Assembly (NCBI GenBank): GCA_050084515.1
Contig: CM114271.1
Coordinates: forward strand, 67,828,001 to 67,892,000
From: Blasia pusilla
Taxonomy: Eukaryota > Marchantiophyta > Marchantiopsida > Blasiales
Reading direction: 5' to 3'
Length of the DNA: 64,000 bases
Positions 26,440 through 50,690 of this stretch are shown one piece after another (position 1 is the first letter of the stretch; every line of letters begins with the position of its first letter). The position numbers and the translations under genes are program-made. The notes under the pieces were generated by a model. That model made no database searches, was not told where the DNA came from, and was given only the letters and a program-made list of their open reading frames with translations.

Positions 26440-26712
26440 ATCAAGATAGCGCACAGAGAGGAAAAAAATACGAACGGAGATGTATATGAGTATACGATAT
26501 GGGACGCGAAAATACAAAGAGAGATATATACGAGGATAGACGCACGGAGAAGAGAAAATAGGAACTGAGAAAATACTAAGGAGGGAACCACTAGTTTGTA
26601 TACCAAGATAAATGTATGGAGAAGTGAAAATAAAGAGATGTATACGAGGATAGCCGCACGAAGAAGAGAAAATGCGATCGGAGAAAATACCAAGGAGGGA
26701 ATTGTGGGACTA
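26440..26712. repeat. Imperfect tandem repeat with about 120-bp units
   Basis: Blocks such as ATACGAGGATAGACGCACGG, AGAAGAGAAAATAGGAACTG and AGAAAATACTAAGGAGGGAA recur about 120 bases later with small changes (GTATACGAGGATAGCCGCACG, then AGAAAATACCAAGGAGGGAA). The repeat keeps frames open on both strands, which explains the long antisense frame at 26.2-26.7 kb. Confidence 0.6.
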
Positions 26713-27582
26713 GAGAAAAAAATGCACTATACACACAAGTTTTTATACGAGGTATACATCACGGAAGAGGATATCGGAACCTACATGAATTTAAGTCACA
26801 AGAATTATTAATCACACTAATTTGAGTCACACAAATCGCACAAATCGGGTTACATAGATCCATAGTAGGTAAACTCGTAAAACTTTCATCCACGGTATAC
26901 AAAAATCATACAAATCAAAATAGCTTGCACAGCCGAGAAGCAAAATGAAGCAAACATGTTGGGGCCGTAAAGAAATTCACCAATGTCGTGAAGGGGAATG
27001 GAGAAAAGAAATGGAATATTTGATTAAATTGTGCAAATGAAGAAAGTAGAGATGGAAATTCTTTGATGTTGTAATTATCAAATTTCATATGCTACACACG
27101 AATAGTTTATATTATTTATTTGTGTTGTTTAAGCATTCCCACCCGACCGCCATTTGGGTCGGCCGGGAGAGTGTATGGTGAGGCGGGCCCCACGGGCGCA
27201 AAAAATGTGCTCCGACCGCGCGCAGGGGCAATCACAGCAGAGTTATGGCCACGGCAATGAGGGGCTCCGACCCTGAATTTTTGCGCTCAAGTAGCGGTCC
27301 GCGTTGCCCTCGCCATTCCCGATCAAACGGTTAGGGATCGTGCCGGGCCAATGCACATCGGACGGCCATTGGGAGACAAAAACCCTCCAAAAATTTCAAT
27401 TTTTTCCGCTCTCCACTTCGACGGGAGTCGCGGAAATTCCGAAGCCAAATATTGTGTGGCCCACTCTCTCTCCGTGCTAGCGCTAGTTTTCTCGTGTGCT
27501 TTGGAAATCTGGTGTATAGTGAGGTGGGATTGAATTGGCTTCTGCCCCATTTCTTACGAGACTGTACATCTAGCTAGTCAAT

Positions 27583-28566
27583 ATGGCGGCAACAACCATA
27601 GCGAGAGGTACGAATTTTGCCATTGTTGAGTTGAAGTTGCTTTCAATTTATTGGATGAACATTTCACAAGATCCTATTATTGGTTTGGGACAAAATAATC
27701 ACTCGTTTTGGGACAGGGTTGCTGAACATTATAACCCGAATCGACCAAGAGACACCCAAGAGCAAGGAGCTAGATCTTTGGAAAGCAAATGGGGTGACTT
27801 GAAGCATAATGTTGCCAAATTTGCTGGCTCAATTGCTTGTGTAGGGATCTCAGGTTGTCTGGCTCAAATCAGGAAGACATTATACATAAGGCTATAAAGA
27901 ATTGCATGCACAAAAGTATCCTAAGGGAAAGGAATTCTTGTACATGGATTGTTGGTACTTGTTAAAGATGGTCCTAGATTTGCATAATCAATTGATGATA
28001 TGGATTCCAAGGGTAAATTGAAATTGAAAGGCAAGGGGAAGGGCCTAATAGGTGAAAGGGAGAATGTATATCCAACCCCACATTCCCCGACTGGAATTAT
28101 CAATCCCAATGGGGGATCTCAATCAGGAATAGATGGAGTTCAATATAGTGTCAACTCACACAGGCTAATGGGCAACAAGGCAGCAAAGAGACTAAAGTTT
28201 AAGGAGTGTGCCTTCTGTATTTCAGCTTATGCTCAACGTGACATGGCAGAAACTAATGCCAAGCGGATTAAGCTCTTAGAAAGCCAAAGTCTTCGTAACT
28301 TGTTCAGTATGAGGGCTACAGACGTGGATGAGGAATGTAGAGACTTTTCCGTGCTTGGAGAGCCAAGGAACTAGAAAAGTTCAGAGTGCAATTCAATTTG
28401 GAGAATGAGAAAGCTTCAATTCTTGCCAAGCATTCACCCCTCCCAAAAGTTCCAATTGATGTGGAAGGGCAATGGGCTGGCACGGCAAATTCACCCCATG
28501 CAGCATGTGCTGAAGTTTCTAGTCCTGAATTTGATTTAGAGGAATTTACTACTTGCATCAACTAGA
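27583..28566 (+). pseudogene. Harbinger Myb/SANT-like accessory protein, frameshifted
   Basis: The first part (MAATTIARG..., with YWMNISQDPIIGLGQN, SFWDRVAEHYN and RSLESKWGDLKHNVAKFAG) matches the trihelix/Myb-SANT-like proteins encoded by plant PIF/Harbinger elements, which help the transposase bind DNA and enter the nucleus. The frame breaks near 27,850. Sequence equivalent to EDIIHKAIKN and GKEFLYMDCWYLL continues in another frame, followed by a Lys-rich stretch and the typical MGNKAAKRLK block (family consensus RPxGxKxAK). A further break near 28,340 precedes a last coiled segment (AKELEKFRVQFNLENEK) ending at a stop near 28,566. Confidence 0.8.
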
Positions 28567-28984
28567 TAGAAACCTGCTGAACATGTATGTTTAGTGTTTC
28601 TCAATAGGCAGATTTGGACAGTTCCTATAGAAGCACGATCAATTTTGTAATGTGGAGCATTGATAATAAATATCAAGTTTACGGTTGTGTGATTGGGGTA
28701 AAGCAAGCTTGTGGACTGGATTTTCACATTCTTGTATGCGTTGCCTTTCAGTATTCATTTCAAAATTGTAGTACATAGTTTAAGCACTGAGTGTGCTTGG
28801 ATGTGATGCCTAGACATGCCCTACATAGTGAAATTGGTGGCCATTTCCTTTCAACTGCCACAAATGCTCAACTAGATCATTTCTTAACATGAAAGGAGTT
28901 TATGAGTTCTCTAGAATACGTGTGTCAGCAAGATACTATTTTCAAATTGTAGTCACTAATCTTGCTCCACCATGTTCCCTCCCT

Positions 28985-30052
28985 GTGCGTTGATCCCATT
29001 CTTGAGGTAAATCTACCATGGCTTTAACCTAAATGATCATATTATGTTATATGACACATGCAAGCAAAATATCCTTCATCACATATTGGTTGTGAACCCG
29101 AACAGGGTTTTTAATGATGTTGAAGCAAGCTTTTAAGACTCCAAAGGACCTCTCTACATCTTTCCTTGCACTCTCTTGACATTTTGCATACCATTTTTTT
29201 ACTTCACCTTGTGGCAGAGCTCATTTTTCAACAAAAATATACCACTCTGGGTAGATGCCTTCAGTGAGGAGGTAGTTTCTATCATACTAAGTTCCCATTC
29301 ACAATGAATTGCAACTCATTTGCATCACTTCTCAACAAGTTATTAACTAGAGGTGACCTATCTAACATATTCTGATCGTTATTGCCTCTAGACAACCCAA
29401 AATAAGCATGCAAAATCCACAACGATTGGTCAACAACAAGAACAATTGATTTTTTCTTGTTTTTTTTTAGAAGAGACCTTGCCAAGCCTCGGGGCAATTC
29501 TTCCACACCCTATGCATGCAATCCAATGAGGCAAACATGCCAGGACATCCTTTTGTCTCATTAATCTGAAGTTGTCTCTCCAAGTCTGCCTTGGTAGGTT
29601 GTCTCAAGTATTTATCCTCAAATGAATGGCTCTGCATAATTTATTGAGTGAATCCATAGTAGTTGTCTCCCCTATTCGGAAATGCTCACCCATTGTCTTA
29701 ACAGATACTCCAAGTGAAAGTTGTCGAATTATTGTTGTCATTTTCTTAATTGATGACAAACCCTTTACCCTAGTAGCATTCCTTTTTTGAATGAAATAGA
29801 TATCATGTTCACATACAGCATTGTGGATTTTCCGGAATAAATTTCTTTTTATCCTAAACCTTATGCGGAATTGTGTATCAAAATATAAGGATTTTCATGA
29901 AAGTAATCCTTCCAAATTCTGTCATGACCATGCTCTCTTTCTCTATCGATGTTCTTATTCTTCCCCGGCAGAGATCCTCCTCTTTTCTTTGTCCTATGAG
30001 CTCTATTGTATTCCAACAAAGACAATGGACCACAAATCAAATCGTGTTCCAT
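28985..30052 (-). pseudogene. PIF/Harbinger transposase (DDE_Tnp_4), frameshifted
   Basis: Reading leftward from 30052, the protein shows the Harbinger opening (KNIDREREHGHDRIWKDYF, then RRRFRMRRNLFLRI in a shifted frame). It continues with an HTH-like segment (LSLGVSVKTMGEHFRIGETT), the first catalytic Asp in SLDCMH followed by WKNCPEAWQG, the second region DLWILHAYFGL-like (here QSLWILHAYFGLSRGNNDQN), and the C-terminal YLLTEGIYPEW ... ESARKDVERSFGVLKA block with the catalytic Glu. Several stops and frameshifts interrupt it. In an intact element this enzyme would cut and paste the transposon at TWA sites. Confidence 0.85.
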
Positions 30053-32068
30053 AAATTTGTGTTCTTCATCAAGAATATTTAATTTTTCATGAATCTTCCA
30101 TTTCAAGTTGGCCCACAAAGACTCATGACAGGCCAGGTTGAAATTACCCAATTCCCGGCCCTTTGGATCTGCCCTATATGCAATTGATGTAGGAAAGACA
30201 CCCACTACTGCTTCTTGCCTCGGCAGCAAGAAATGTAAATCAAAATCACTGCAAAATTAGTAGGTTGTCGTGGATATGGCGTTCTTCTTTAAGTGGATTG
30301 CCCTCAGTCGTGCAACACCACCACATAAATATATGCTATAGTCGACATTGGGCTCTCACCGTGGCCTCGCTCTCACCAATGTGATTGTTGCAATTTTACA
30401 TTCTAAAATCCCGTGTTTTCTTGGTCGCGCTTTCTTGATGGACGACCAGACTCTTTGGGACCCAAATAGTAAACACCCAAGTTCGAACTAGGGTTGGAAC
30501 CCTAGTTCCAAAAATACCAAGGCCAAAAAGGGATCGTTGGTGGGGAAGAGTGTCCGCTCCTGCCTCGGCCTTGGGTTCTGGCCCACTTTGAGGGGCGCTA
30601 CTTCCTCCCGATGTGAAGAGGGAGTCCCGACCTCGGTGGGAGTGGTTATATTCATTGGTTAAGATATATGTATATTACACTACAAATTCTCAAACAAAGT
30701 ATGAGTTACCCTTACAACATATGTTATATGTCGTTGTCAATTACTGTCGCAAATTTAGATCAAACATATGTTGGATTTAAGTTCAATTCAACCATCACAT
30801 AATCTCTTAGAGACAAGGGTTCACCTTGGATGTAACAAAATTATGAAGGATCCCTTATGCTAGCACTGTAGAAGTTATAAATCTACCACTTTAATAAGAG
30901 AACCGTACACAATTTGGAGATGTATAAAATAGAAGAAGCATAATACATGCAACGCTCCAAATAATATAGTTATGGTGGTTTCATCTTTAATTTGATTTGA
31001 GATCCTTTAATTACACCAATGACTTAGGGATTCTCATGATATGCTCAAATATTTTCATGTTATGAGTGCATTCATGAACATGTGATATCTTGATGTAACG
31101 TGTATTAAAAATAAGACAAAACTTCCAACAAAGTAGTGTACATATTTGTGGTGGACTATCTGATTGAATGAAGATCACTTTTGACTCTCAATGGTATGTT
31201 GCGTGGTAAGGGATATAAAGCTACAATAATACATTCATCAAGTTCAATTTTTTTTACGTATGGTTAGACATTCAATCATTGGAAGGATGGATTTTTCTTT
31301 GTCATTGGCAAATAGCGTACGAAATAGAAGAGTAAGATATTCTATATTGAAGCTTCATAGGTTGGTCGCAATGTTATGGATCCATTTGGGACTTCCTATT
31401 TATGTTTTCCCAAGCAATTACTTCCCTTGGAGTAACCTCCAAATATCAACTTTGCAGTTTTTTCATAATAAATATTCTCTCTCTCAAATGTAACGACTTA
31501 TAAATAGTAGATGTAAGCATTTGAAATTACTCTATATGTTGTGATTTACTCTATAACCATATGTTTTGCGATCTCAAAAATATTTGATGGTTGATTGGAC
31601 TAAGATATACACTATTAAAATTGAATGAAAATTTGTTAAATCCCTTGACAAAGTAGGAAATACCCAAACTAAGCCTCAAGATAATAGAATGATAGAGGAA
31701 AATAAGCAAACTGAGAAAAAAAAAGCCAACATTGCCCTATACCTTCTTTTGGACTCCTCTCCTTTCTCCTACCGTTGTATAGATTTTATTATAACTTGCA
31801 TACCTAAGTCACTTTAAAATATGTCCCTTGAGATACAAATTAATTTGTACTACTAGTTGGATGGAAACATATTGGTCCCATTTTGACTTAGCATATTTGA
31901 TTCTAGCATGATCTTTGATTGTCCCAATGATGGGAAGTGCCCTTGATTCTAAATGAAGCTCTTTTCAAAACATTCAATTGACACATTTATTTAAAAAATG
32001 AAGAGGAGTTAATCACATAAAAACTTATCTTGTGTTAATGAAATGCTAGTGCATTGCACACATATCTA

Positions 32069-33209
32069 TATTATAAAAGAAGGGGGTGTTACTAATTTGG
32101 GGAATAATACTTCTTTGAGAAAATAAATCATTTTTCAAACAAGAAAATACGTGGAGTTGGTTACATATTAAGTACAAGGGAAACATCTATAAAAGATATA
32201 TTCTCATTGGGAAAGGAAGTTCACACTTGCTGAAAAAAAATGATACAGAATAGGCTTTTATGCCTAGTGCACCACACGAGTAGACCATGTAGAACTAGTC
32301 GTGTGAAAAATAGAGAGAGATATGGAGTACAATTGGGAGATATGATTATTGGTTTCTCCTCAACACTTGTAAGCGTAATTTGAGAATGTAAAATCTAACC
32401 ACAAGATATCAAGTATCTACACCACAAATATCTTGTGGTGTAGATACTTGTACTCATATTAATCTCCACTTGTGTACTTGAAAGTCCAACTATAGTAAGT
32501 TATTTATTTATTTTTATGCCAATGGAATGTACAAACATTTTATTCATGAAATAAAATATAATACCCAAACTTTTATATGATAAAAAACTCATCTCATTTA
32601 CACAAGGTTTTTTTTCATATAATAATATTACCATATGTCCTAGAGAGATAACATTAGGAGTCATCCACTCTAAACCAATCACTTAAATTAATCAAAAGGT
32701 AAAATTTAGAAAGGAATCTCCTAAATATATTGATCTCAATATAGAATCCTAGTTGAAATTTCTCCTGCTATAACATCAATAGAAGCCCTATATGCACGGG
32801 GCTTATATTACGACTTCTACTTAAATCTCACAATTCTCAAATCTATATTACTAGTATAATGTCCGTTGTGCACATATGAAGATTTATTCTCGGCGGTTCT
32901 AGTGTGGTGAGGGGAATTGCATCCGTTAAATCTTTGACCTGCTAATTAAGCTATTCTCTAGAATATGCCACATGTGAACACCAAAAGAGGGTTGAAAGGA
33001 CATGGGTCCAATATTTTTTATAAGGTTTTTTTAATCCCATCCTCTTTTAGTTATATAGATTATTGAAGAGTGCCCTTACAGAGGATGTTGTGCCTCTTGG
33101 TGACACATTTTTTTTTGGGCCTGTAGTTACTTAAGAGTTAATTTCCGTTTCAAGAGGGCAGATAAGGTTCAAGTATCTTTCACCCTTGCTACGCACGGGC
33201 ACCAACTAG
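32069..33209 (+). mobile_element. Possible non-autonomous Helitron-like segment
   Basis: The left side begins TCTATATTATAAAAGAAGGG after an A, similar to plant Helitron 5' ends (TC plus TATACTA..AAA). The right side ends GCACGGGCACCAACTAGT, resembling the Helitron CTRRT 3' end preceded by a GC-rich tract. The base after CTAGT is G rather than the expected T, a clear subterminal stem is lacking, and a second TCTATATTA start occurs near 32,840. This is a weak suggestion only. Confidence 0.2.
32410..32450. repeat. Perfect 18-bp inverted repeat, 5-base loop
   Basis: The left arm CAAGTATCTACACCACAA (32410-32427) and right arm (32433-32450) are exact reverse complements around ATATC. Pairing stops at both outer edges. 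Nothing coding is nearby. Confidence 0.85.
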
Positions 33210-33509
33210 TGTTATTTAAATCACTTTTGAACATTCCTCTTGGCTTATAAGAGGAATGATCCCAAAACTCAAGAAAAAAACACTTGCAAAATGAAAAAGC
33301 ATTTTCTAATGATAACATAAATTTAGAATAAATATATCCTCAAAATTAGAAATAAATAAATATTACATCTCTCCTCTCTACTCACTAAATTCAGAGACGT
33401 TCCTAAATCAAGTAGTGACCGCTACTTCCGTTCTCCCGTTTCCCTTTCTGTCACCGACGCTGCGAGGAAACTGCGGGAACGAGGACGGATGATGAAGAGG
33501 CGGACGGGC

Positions 33510-34040
33510 TGGGTGAGTGAGTAGAAGGAGCACGGACGGACGTTGGGATGGATGGACGAACGGACAGACTTAGCGAGTTAGTGGAGGGAACAATCGCTGA
33601 CGGCGGGATGGACTTAGTTAGTACTGTACAAGGAACACGGACGGTGGCACGGACGGAAGAACAGACGGAGGGGCTGGCTGGGTGGAAGGAGCACGGACGT
33701 ACGTACGCAGGCACGGATGGATGAACGGACAGAATTAGTGAGTGGGTGGAGAAAACACCAGGCGACGGAGGGATGGACGGAGTGAGTAGAAGGAACACGG
33801 ATTGACAGAGGTATGGACTGAGTGAGTGATGGGAGGAGCACGGACGGATGGAGGTAAGCATGGACTGAGTGAGTGAATGGAAGGAGCACGGACGGATGGA
33901 GGTAGGAATGGACCGAGCGAGTGAATGGAAGGAGCACGGACGGATGGAGGCAGGAATGGACCGAGCGAGTGAATGGAAGTATCACCGACCGACAGAGGTA
34001 CGGACGGAGGGAGAGACGGAGGGAGGGAGGGAGGGATGGA
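33510..34040. repeat. 48-bp minisatellite upstream of INO80
   Basis: Imperfect tandem units of the type GGAAGGAGCACGGACGGATG, then GAGGTAGGAATGGACCGAGC, then GAGTGAAT. The copies near 33,835, 33,880 and 33,928 are almost identical with a 48-base period; outer copies are more diverged. It ends in a GGGA-rich tail. Because 48 is divisible by three, all antisense frames stay open and encode Ser/Pro-rich 16-residue repeats; I regard these as non-coding. Confidence 0.85.
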
Positions 34041-34530
34041 GTGCGTGAAGACTGACTTCGAAGAAGGGGAGGACGGGAGGGAAAGGAACAGTTGCGAAAT
34101 AGCGCTAATTAGGGTTGTAAGATGTCGGGTTTGGAAATGTCTGCGTTCACACGGGGAAGTTGGGAAATAGCTTGAAGGGAGCTCGTCTGTCCCACTGGTT
34201 CTCGTCGCAACCCCTCTGGAGGAGAGGGAGAGCGAGGAGAGGCATGGGATGGGCATGGCTACCTTTTCGCGCTGCTTTGCTGCAGTTTTCTTGCTCTTGG
34301 CGCAGCGGGATGGTGTTTCTGAGGGTTGCTTCGGGTGGCGGAGTTTGAGATTTTAGCAAAGAGGCTCTGGATCGCCCGGTTGGTGAAGAATCGGGCATGT
34401 GACGCTGGTTTGTCTGAAATCCGGGAATTTTGCGCATGTTTGCCGCGGGAGTACATGTTGTTGGTTCAGTGTTTTCATCTCCACGGTAGGGCGCGGTTCG
34501 CAGGTTCAGGAGAGGTGCGGAGCTCTCACA

Positions 34531-46641
<12,111 letters not shown>

Positions 46642-47619
46642 CGCACTGTTAATTAGAAGTGTTAGGATGCGTTGAGATAGGGTGAAGGGTAGTGAAGGTC
46701 TATCGTCCAAATTCCTATTCATTTTTAGGTTCATCTAATAACCATTGGTCAACTGGAGTTTTGAAGTGGAATTCGAAACCCAAGATGTCTTTTGTAACTA
46801 GTATATCTGTAGTGAGCGCATTATAGCGACGGAGAAGTAGGCAGAGATTCAGGCAATTCATACAAATTGTGTTGATGTGACATTCTACCCTCTACACTGA
46901 AGAAATCGGCATGAACTGTCGTTTGTCAATCTGTATGTTCATGGTATTGGAATTGGTTTGGGAATTGCTCAAGTTGAAATGAATCAGGTTTCTTGCCTGA
47001 ACTCCTTTCAAAGCTTTCTTGTGATGTGGTTGAGATCATAGAAGGGAATGTGCCCTCCACTGGAGTTTTTCCTTCCTCTGGTGTATCAGTAGTCACTCTT
47101 GGAATGTAGGCCAGTGGCCTGTTCAGTTCTCCAAGTATCCTCCACTACCATGCTCCAGAGTATAGGATGTCAGCTTGGTCATGGCTCATATTTCATGACC
47201 GTGCCATGAAATTATGATTGTGGAGTCACGGTGGGTGTGGCAGTTCCTCTTCCACAGCCGAGAGCAGGCTAGGGAATGGTAGAACTCTTTTCCCTTTGTA
47301 GAAGCAATTCAACAAGGAATAGAAAGTCGTCTTGTGCCCATGATGAGTTCATGTGGCCAATGTTGCTTCCACTTTCTCTTTTAGTGCTTTCCATCTTAGT
47401 TGATGGACTCTAAGCCTAGCATTGCCCACATAGAAAGGGGATGTTCTACGCGGGCAACCTTGTCATCCACTTCCATAGTGTCACCATTGAGTTCTTTTAG
47501 TCACAATGCGTCATTGAGGGCTCTTTTTCCATTGCCTTTATTTCTTTCCATATTTTGAACAAGCCGCCCACTGATTTGCACCACTACAAGGAATCTGGTA
47601 CACCCACAATGGGCACCAA

Positions 47620-47990
47620 CACAAGGAATGCCAAGCATTGGTGAAGTTAGAGACTCCACTCACTAACAAAATTGTGAAGTGGACAATCACAATTTTATTA
47701 GTGATTGGAGTAACTTTCTTCAAAATCTTTGAAAAATAACTATTTCTTCATCTTGTCACTTTGGGATAGTGTCTTGACTTTTGACTACCTTGTCTTTTGA
47801 CACGACGCACGAAGTTGATTTAGGGGGTTGGTTAACAATTTCATGGGTTCATGATCACACATTTGCACAACTATAAGGAATGCCAAGTATCGGTGAAGAA
47901 AGAGATCGCACCCACTTACAAATTTGTGGAGTGGCGTTTCACACTTTTGTTAGTTAGTGGAGTTTCTTTCGTAACCATCTTTGGAAATTT
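47620..47990. repeat. Direct repeat, two diverged copies about 250 bp apart
   Basis: The order AAGGAATGCCAAGCATTGG, GAGACTCCACTCACTAACAA, GTGAAGTGG, TTAGTGATTGGAGTAACTTT (47,620-47,735) recurs as AAGGAATGCCAAGTATCGG ... TTAGTTAGTGGAGTTTCTTT (47,877-47,990). Confidence 0.6.
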
Positions 47991-50584
47991 GAGTTTTGTC
48001 ACATTCTAATTAATTTTTTATGTCTATTATTATGCCAAAATGTTGTCTTGACTCCTCTTTTTAAATGTTATTTCCTTTCTTAGTCCTCTTTTGAGGTTTA
48101 TTTTATGATAAAGTGGATATATATGGTTTCTTGATCTTCGACGAATTCTTATTTTAATATATGATCCTCTCAACCAATAGGATCACTTGACCTCGTCGCC
48201 AATGTGATTGCTCCGAGTTATTAGATCTATTAGATAGAATAATCTATCTAATTGCAATAAAATTTTTCGATTTATCTAAATAATATTTGAATAATTTATA
48301 TAATGTTCTTTACATAAATCATTTTTTTTTCTGCAACCGAATATTGTGATCGGATTAAAATGGCCTTAAAATAAAATGAAGAAATAATAGAGAAATTTAT
48401 CCAATGATAATCTCAGGAAATTAATAATATGGATGATTTAATGAGAATGGTTATATGATTGCAATATAATATATGGATAGGACTTAGAATTCGAAAAAAA
48501 ATTGATCGATGAATCGATTTAATAATTGATGATCCTTATAGGTTTCCTTTTTGTGTTTCCTTTTTATTCTAGGAAAATAAATATTTCATTAAAAATTTTT
48601 GAAAAATATTCCAAGGGCATGAAAGGTGATGAGACATTTATTGAATGCCCTCACGATTCAATTTTTAAATTTTTTTCATCATTAAAAAATCCCTTTCTCC
48701 TTCTATGAGAATGTATTCCACTTAGATCTATCCACACGTAATTAAGTGCTTCACTTGCTTGTCTCTATATTGGAGGTGGTTAGATATCCTGTCATTATGA
48801 TTAAATTTATTTTCCTTAAGGTAGAATTTCCTTCTCTAAGAATAGAATTCCTTCTAGTAGAGAATTAAAAGAAATCCTTCTTTTAATAAAAGTATATATG
48901 ACACCTAAATGGCTATTTGAAATACAATTTTGGGATGAAAGTAATCTATAGAATTAAAAGAGGATGGGGTTAGAGAAACCCTACTTCTATGTTGACACCT
49001 GTCCTTTCAAGGTCCTTCTATTGTTGACATTTGCCCTTTTAAAGTCCTTCTATTGATGATACAGGTAATTTAAGAGCATTTAAATTAATAGGAAAAAGAA
49101 AACACTATCACCTATGCACATACCAATTTTTTTAAAAGTTGGCTTGGAGGTTGAAGGTTTTGATGATGGCTAGTTTCAATTCACTTACGAACATGTTTAT
49201 ATTCAAGATTAAATCCATTGAAACAATGATGCATTAATTCTTGGAGCTTTTGAGCTTCTAGGAATAGTTTTATGAGGGTGATGGAGGCCATCTTGCAGGT
49301 GGATTTTTATATTCAAGAGTTGGTCCAATGTGGATTGAGGAGTTACAAGTGGTCCAAATCCCATTCAACAATATGATATATAATCAAAGACATATTTTTA
49401 TGACCATTGTGTCATGGTACACATAGGGAATAATAATATTTAGACCTTACACAGGTCCTTTGTAGTTCTATATATAATTGGTGGTTTGTGATGTTTTGGA
49501 ACGGAAGTAGTCTATTTTGTTGAGTAATCACCTTTGAAAGGTTGGCCTGTTTATATGTGCGGATTATATCGCATCTAATGAATTTGCCATTGTAGTTGGT
49601 TGATTATTAGAATTGTACCATGTCGACAATATAGGGAGTAATCGGAGTGCTATTGAAATATAACTTTGTCATCAGCCATACCATAAGATTGAGTTTGGTG
49701 ATGTGATGAATGGATTGATGTATCCGCTAGCTTCCTTATTTTTTTTATTTTAGGTTGAGTGACTTGTTGATTGGGCCAACAATCAACTGATAATCTATGT
49801 GTGTAGGTCATTGTTTACTACCATCTATTTCTTACGCTTCTTTTTGGATGATTTGGGGACGGGGGTGGGGTGGGGATCTTGTCTTGCCCTTCATAAGGAT
49901 ATGTATGGCGAGGAGGACCATTCTCATGTTGAGCTCAGGTAACACTACTTCTTCTAGGATGGGTTTGGTAGGAGCTAGGGTGTTGGAGTTTGGATTCCCA
50001 CGAATATGGCTTGACGATGTTATGTACTATTGGGAGTAGAATTAGTTATGTGAGTTATTTGTACTTGGGTTTTTTTGCGTTTAGGATCTATACCATTTGT
50101 GGTGTGGATTTGATCAATGGTGTAGATTATGTTGCGATATGTATGCAAATGACAATAATCATTTATTGTGTTAGTTATGGTCCTAAGCTTGTATGGCATT
50201 AGATATTTCTTGAGTTGAGTATTCTCTTATGAAAGGACTTATTTTCATATGCATACATTTTATTCCTTAGTAGAGGTCTATGTAATACCTTTGAGGAAGG
50301 TCTTTTTGTGATATTATACTGGTAGGATAATTTATGTACTAAGTTGTTGTATGAGATTCATTGGGATTCCAGCATATATTAATTGCTCGAGTACAATGAT
50401 GTAGTTAGTATTTATATATTTTTGTCTTGACTTGGCTAGTGATCTCCTTTCTCTTTATTGGAAGCCTTGCATAGAATAATTTAGTGTTTGGAATATTGTT
50501 TTTTTTTGAGATTTGAAATCAAAAGATTTAAAATAATTGATACTAGTAGATACTCGTGCCATGCAAGTGAAAGAGAAGGGATAT

Positions 50585-50690
50585 TGATGGGTAATTTGAA
50601 TTATCCATTATTAACTAACTTCAAATCTACTCCATAGACTCCAAACGGACCCTAATTTGAATGACCTCAAAATTGACTCTAAATTATAAA
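50585..50690. repeat. Short dispersed repeat, inverted copy of 19.43 kb
   Basis: GGGTAATTTGAATTATCCA followed by ACTAACTT and GACCTCAAAATTGACTCTA is the diverged reverse complement of 19,431-19,515. Confidence 0.5.

Larger units (their letters stand above)
23501..27128. other. Very AT-rich spacer
   Basis: This stretch has no supported gene. It contains a perfect 11-bp inverted repeat at 24091-24101/24112-24122 (TTGTGTTGCAC), an AT microsatellite near 25,027-25,095, and a short tandem repeat near 26.45-26.71 kb. Confidence 0.5.
27132..30645. mobile_element. Decayed PIF/Harbinger DNA transposon, about 3.5 kb
   Basis: Two diagnostic genes lie convergently inside: a Myb/SANT-like (NAM-associated type) protein on plus and a DDE_Tnp_4-type transposase on minus. 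Candidate ends are AGCATTCCCACC at 27132 and GGTGGGAGTGG at 30645, roughly inverted to each other. Each is flanked by TTA (27129-27131 and 30646-30648), the 3-bp target duplication expected of Harbinger elements. Both ends are distinctly GC-rich compared with the AT-rich flanks. Both genes carry frameshifts, so the copy is inactive. The element call is firm; exact ends are inferred from short imperfect repeats. Confidence 0.7.
30649..33505. other. AT-rich spacer
   Basis: No supported gene. It contains a perfect 18-bp inverted repeat (32410-32450) and a possible Helitron-like segment (32069-33209), both listed separately. Confidence 0.5.

Noticed and set aside
26169-26693. Minus-strand 174-residue frame rich in Leu/Phe/Ser
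   Set aside because: It is explained by the ~120-bp tandem repeat on the other strand; the hydrophobic repeats copy the DNA repeats.
33451-34256. Long overlapping minus-strand open frames encoding Ser/Pro-rich 16-residue repeats
   Set aside because: They are the antisense of a 48-bp minisatellite, whose period keeps all frames open; no domain or splice evidence.
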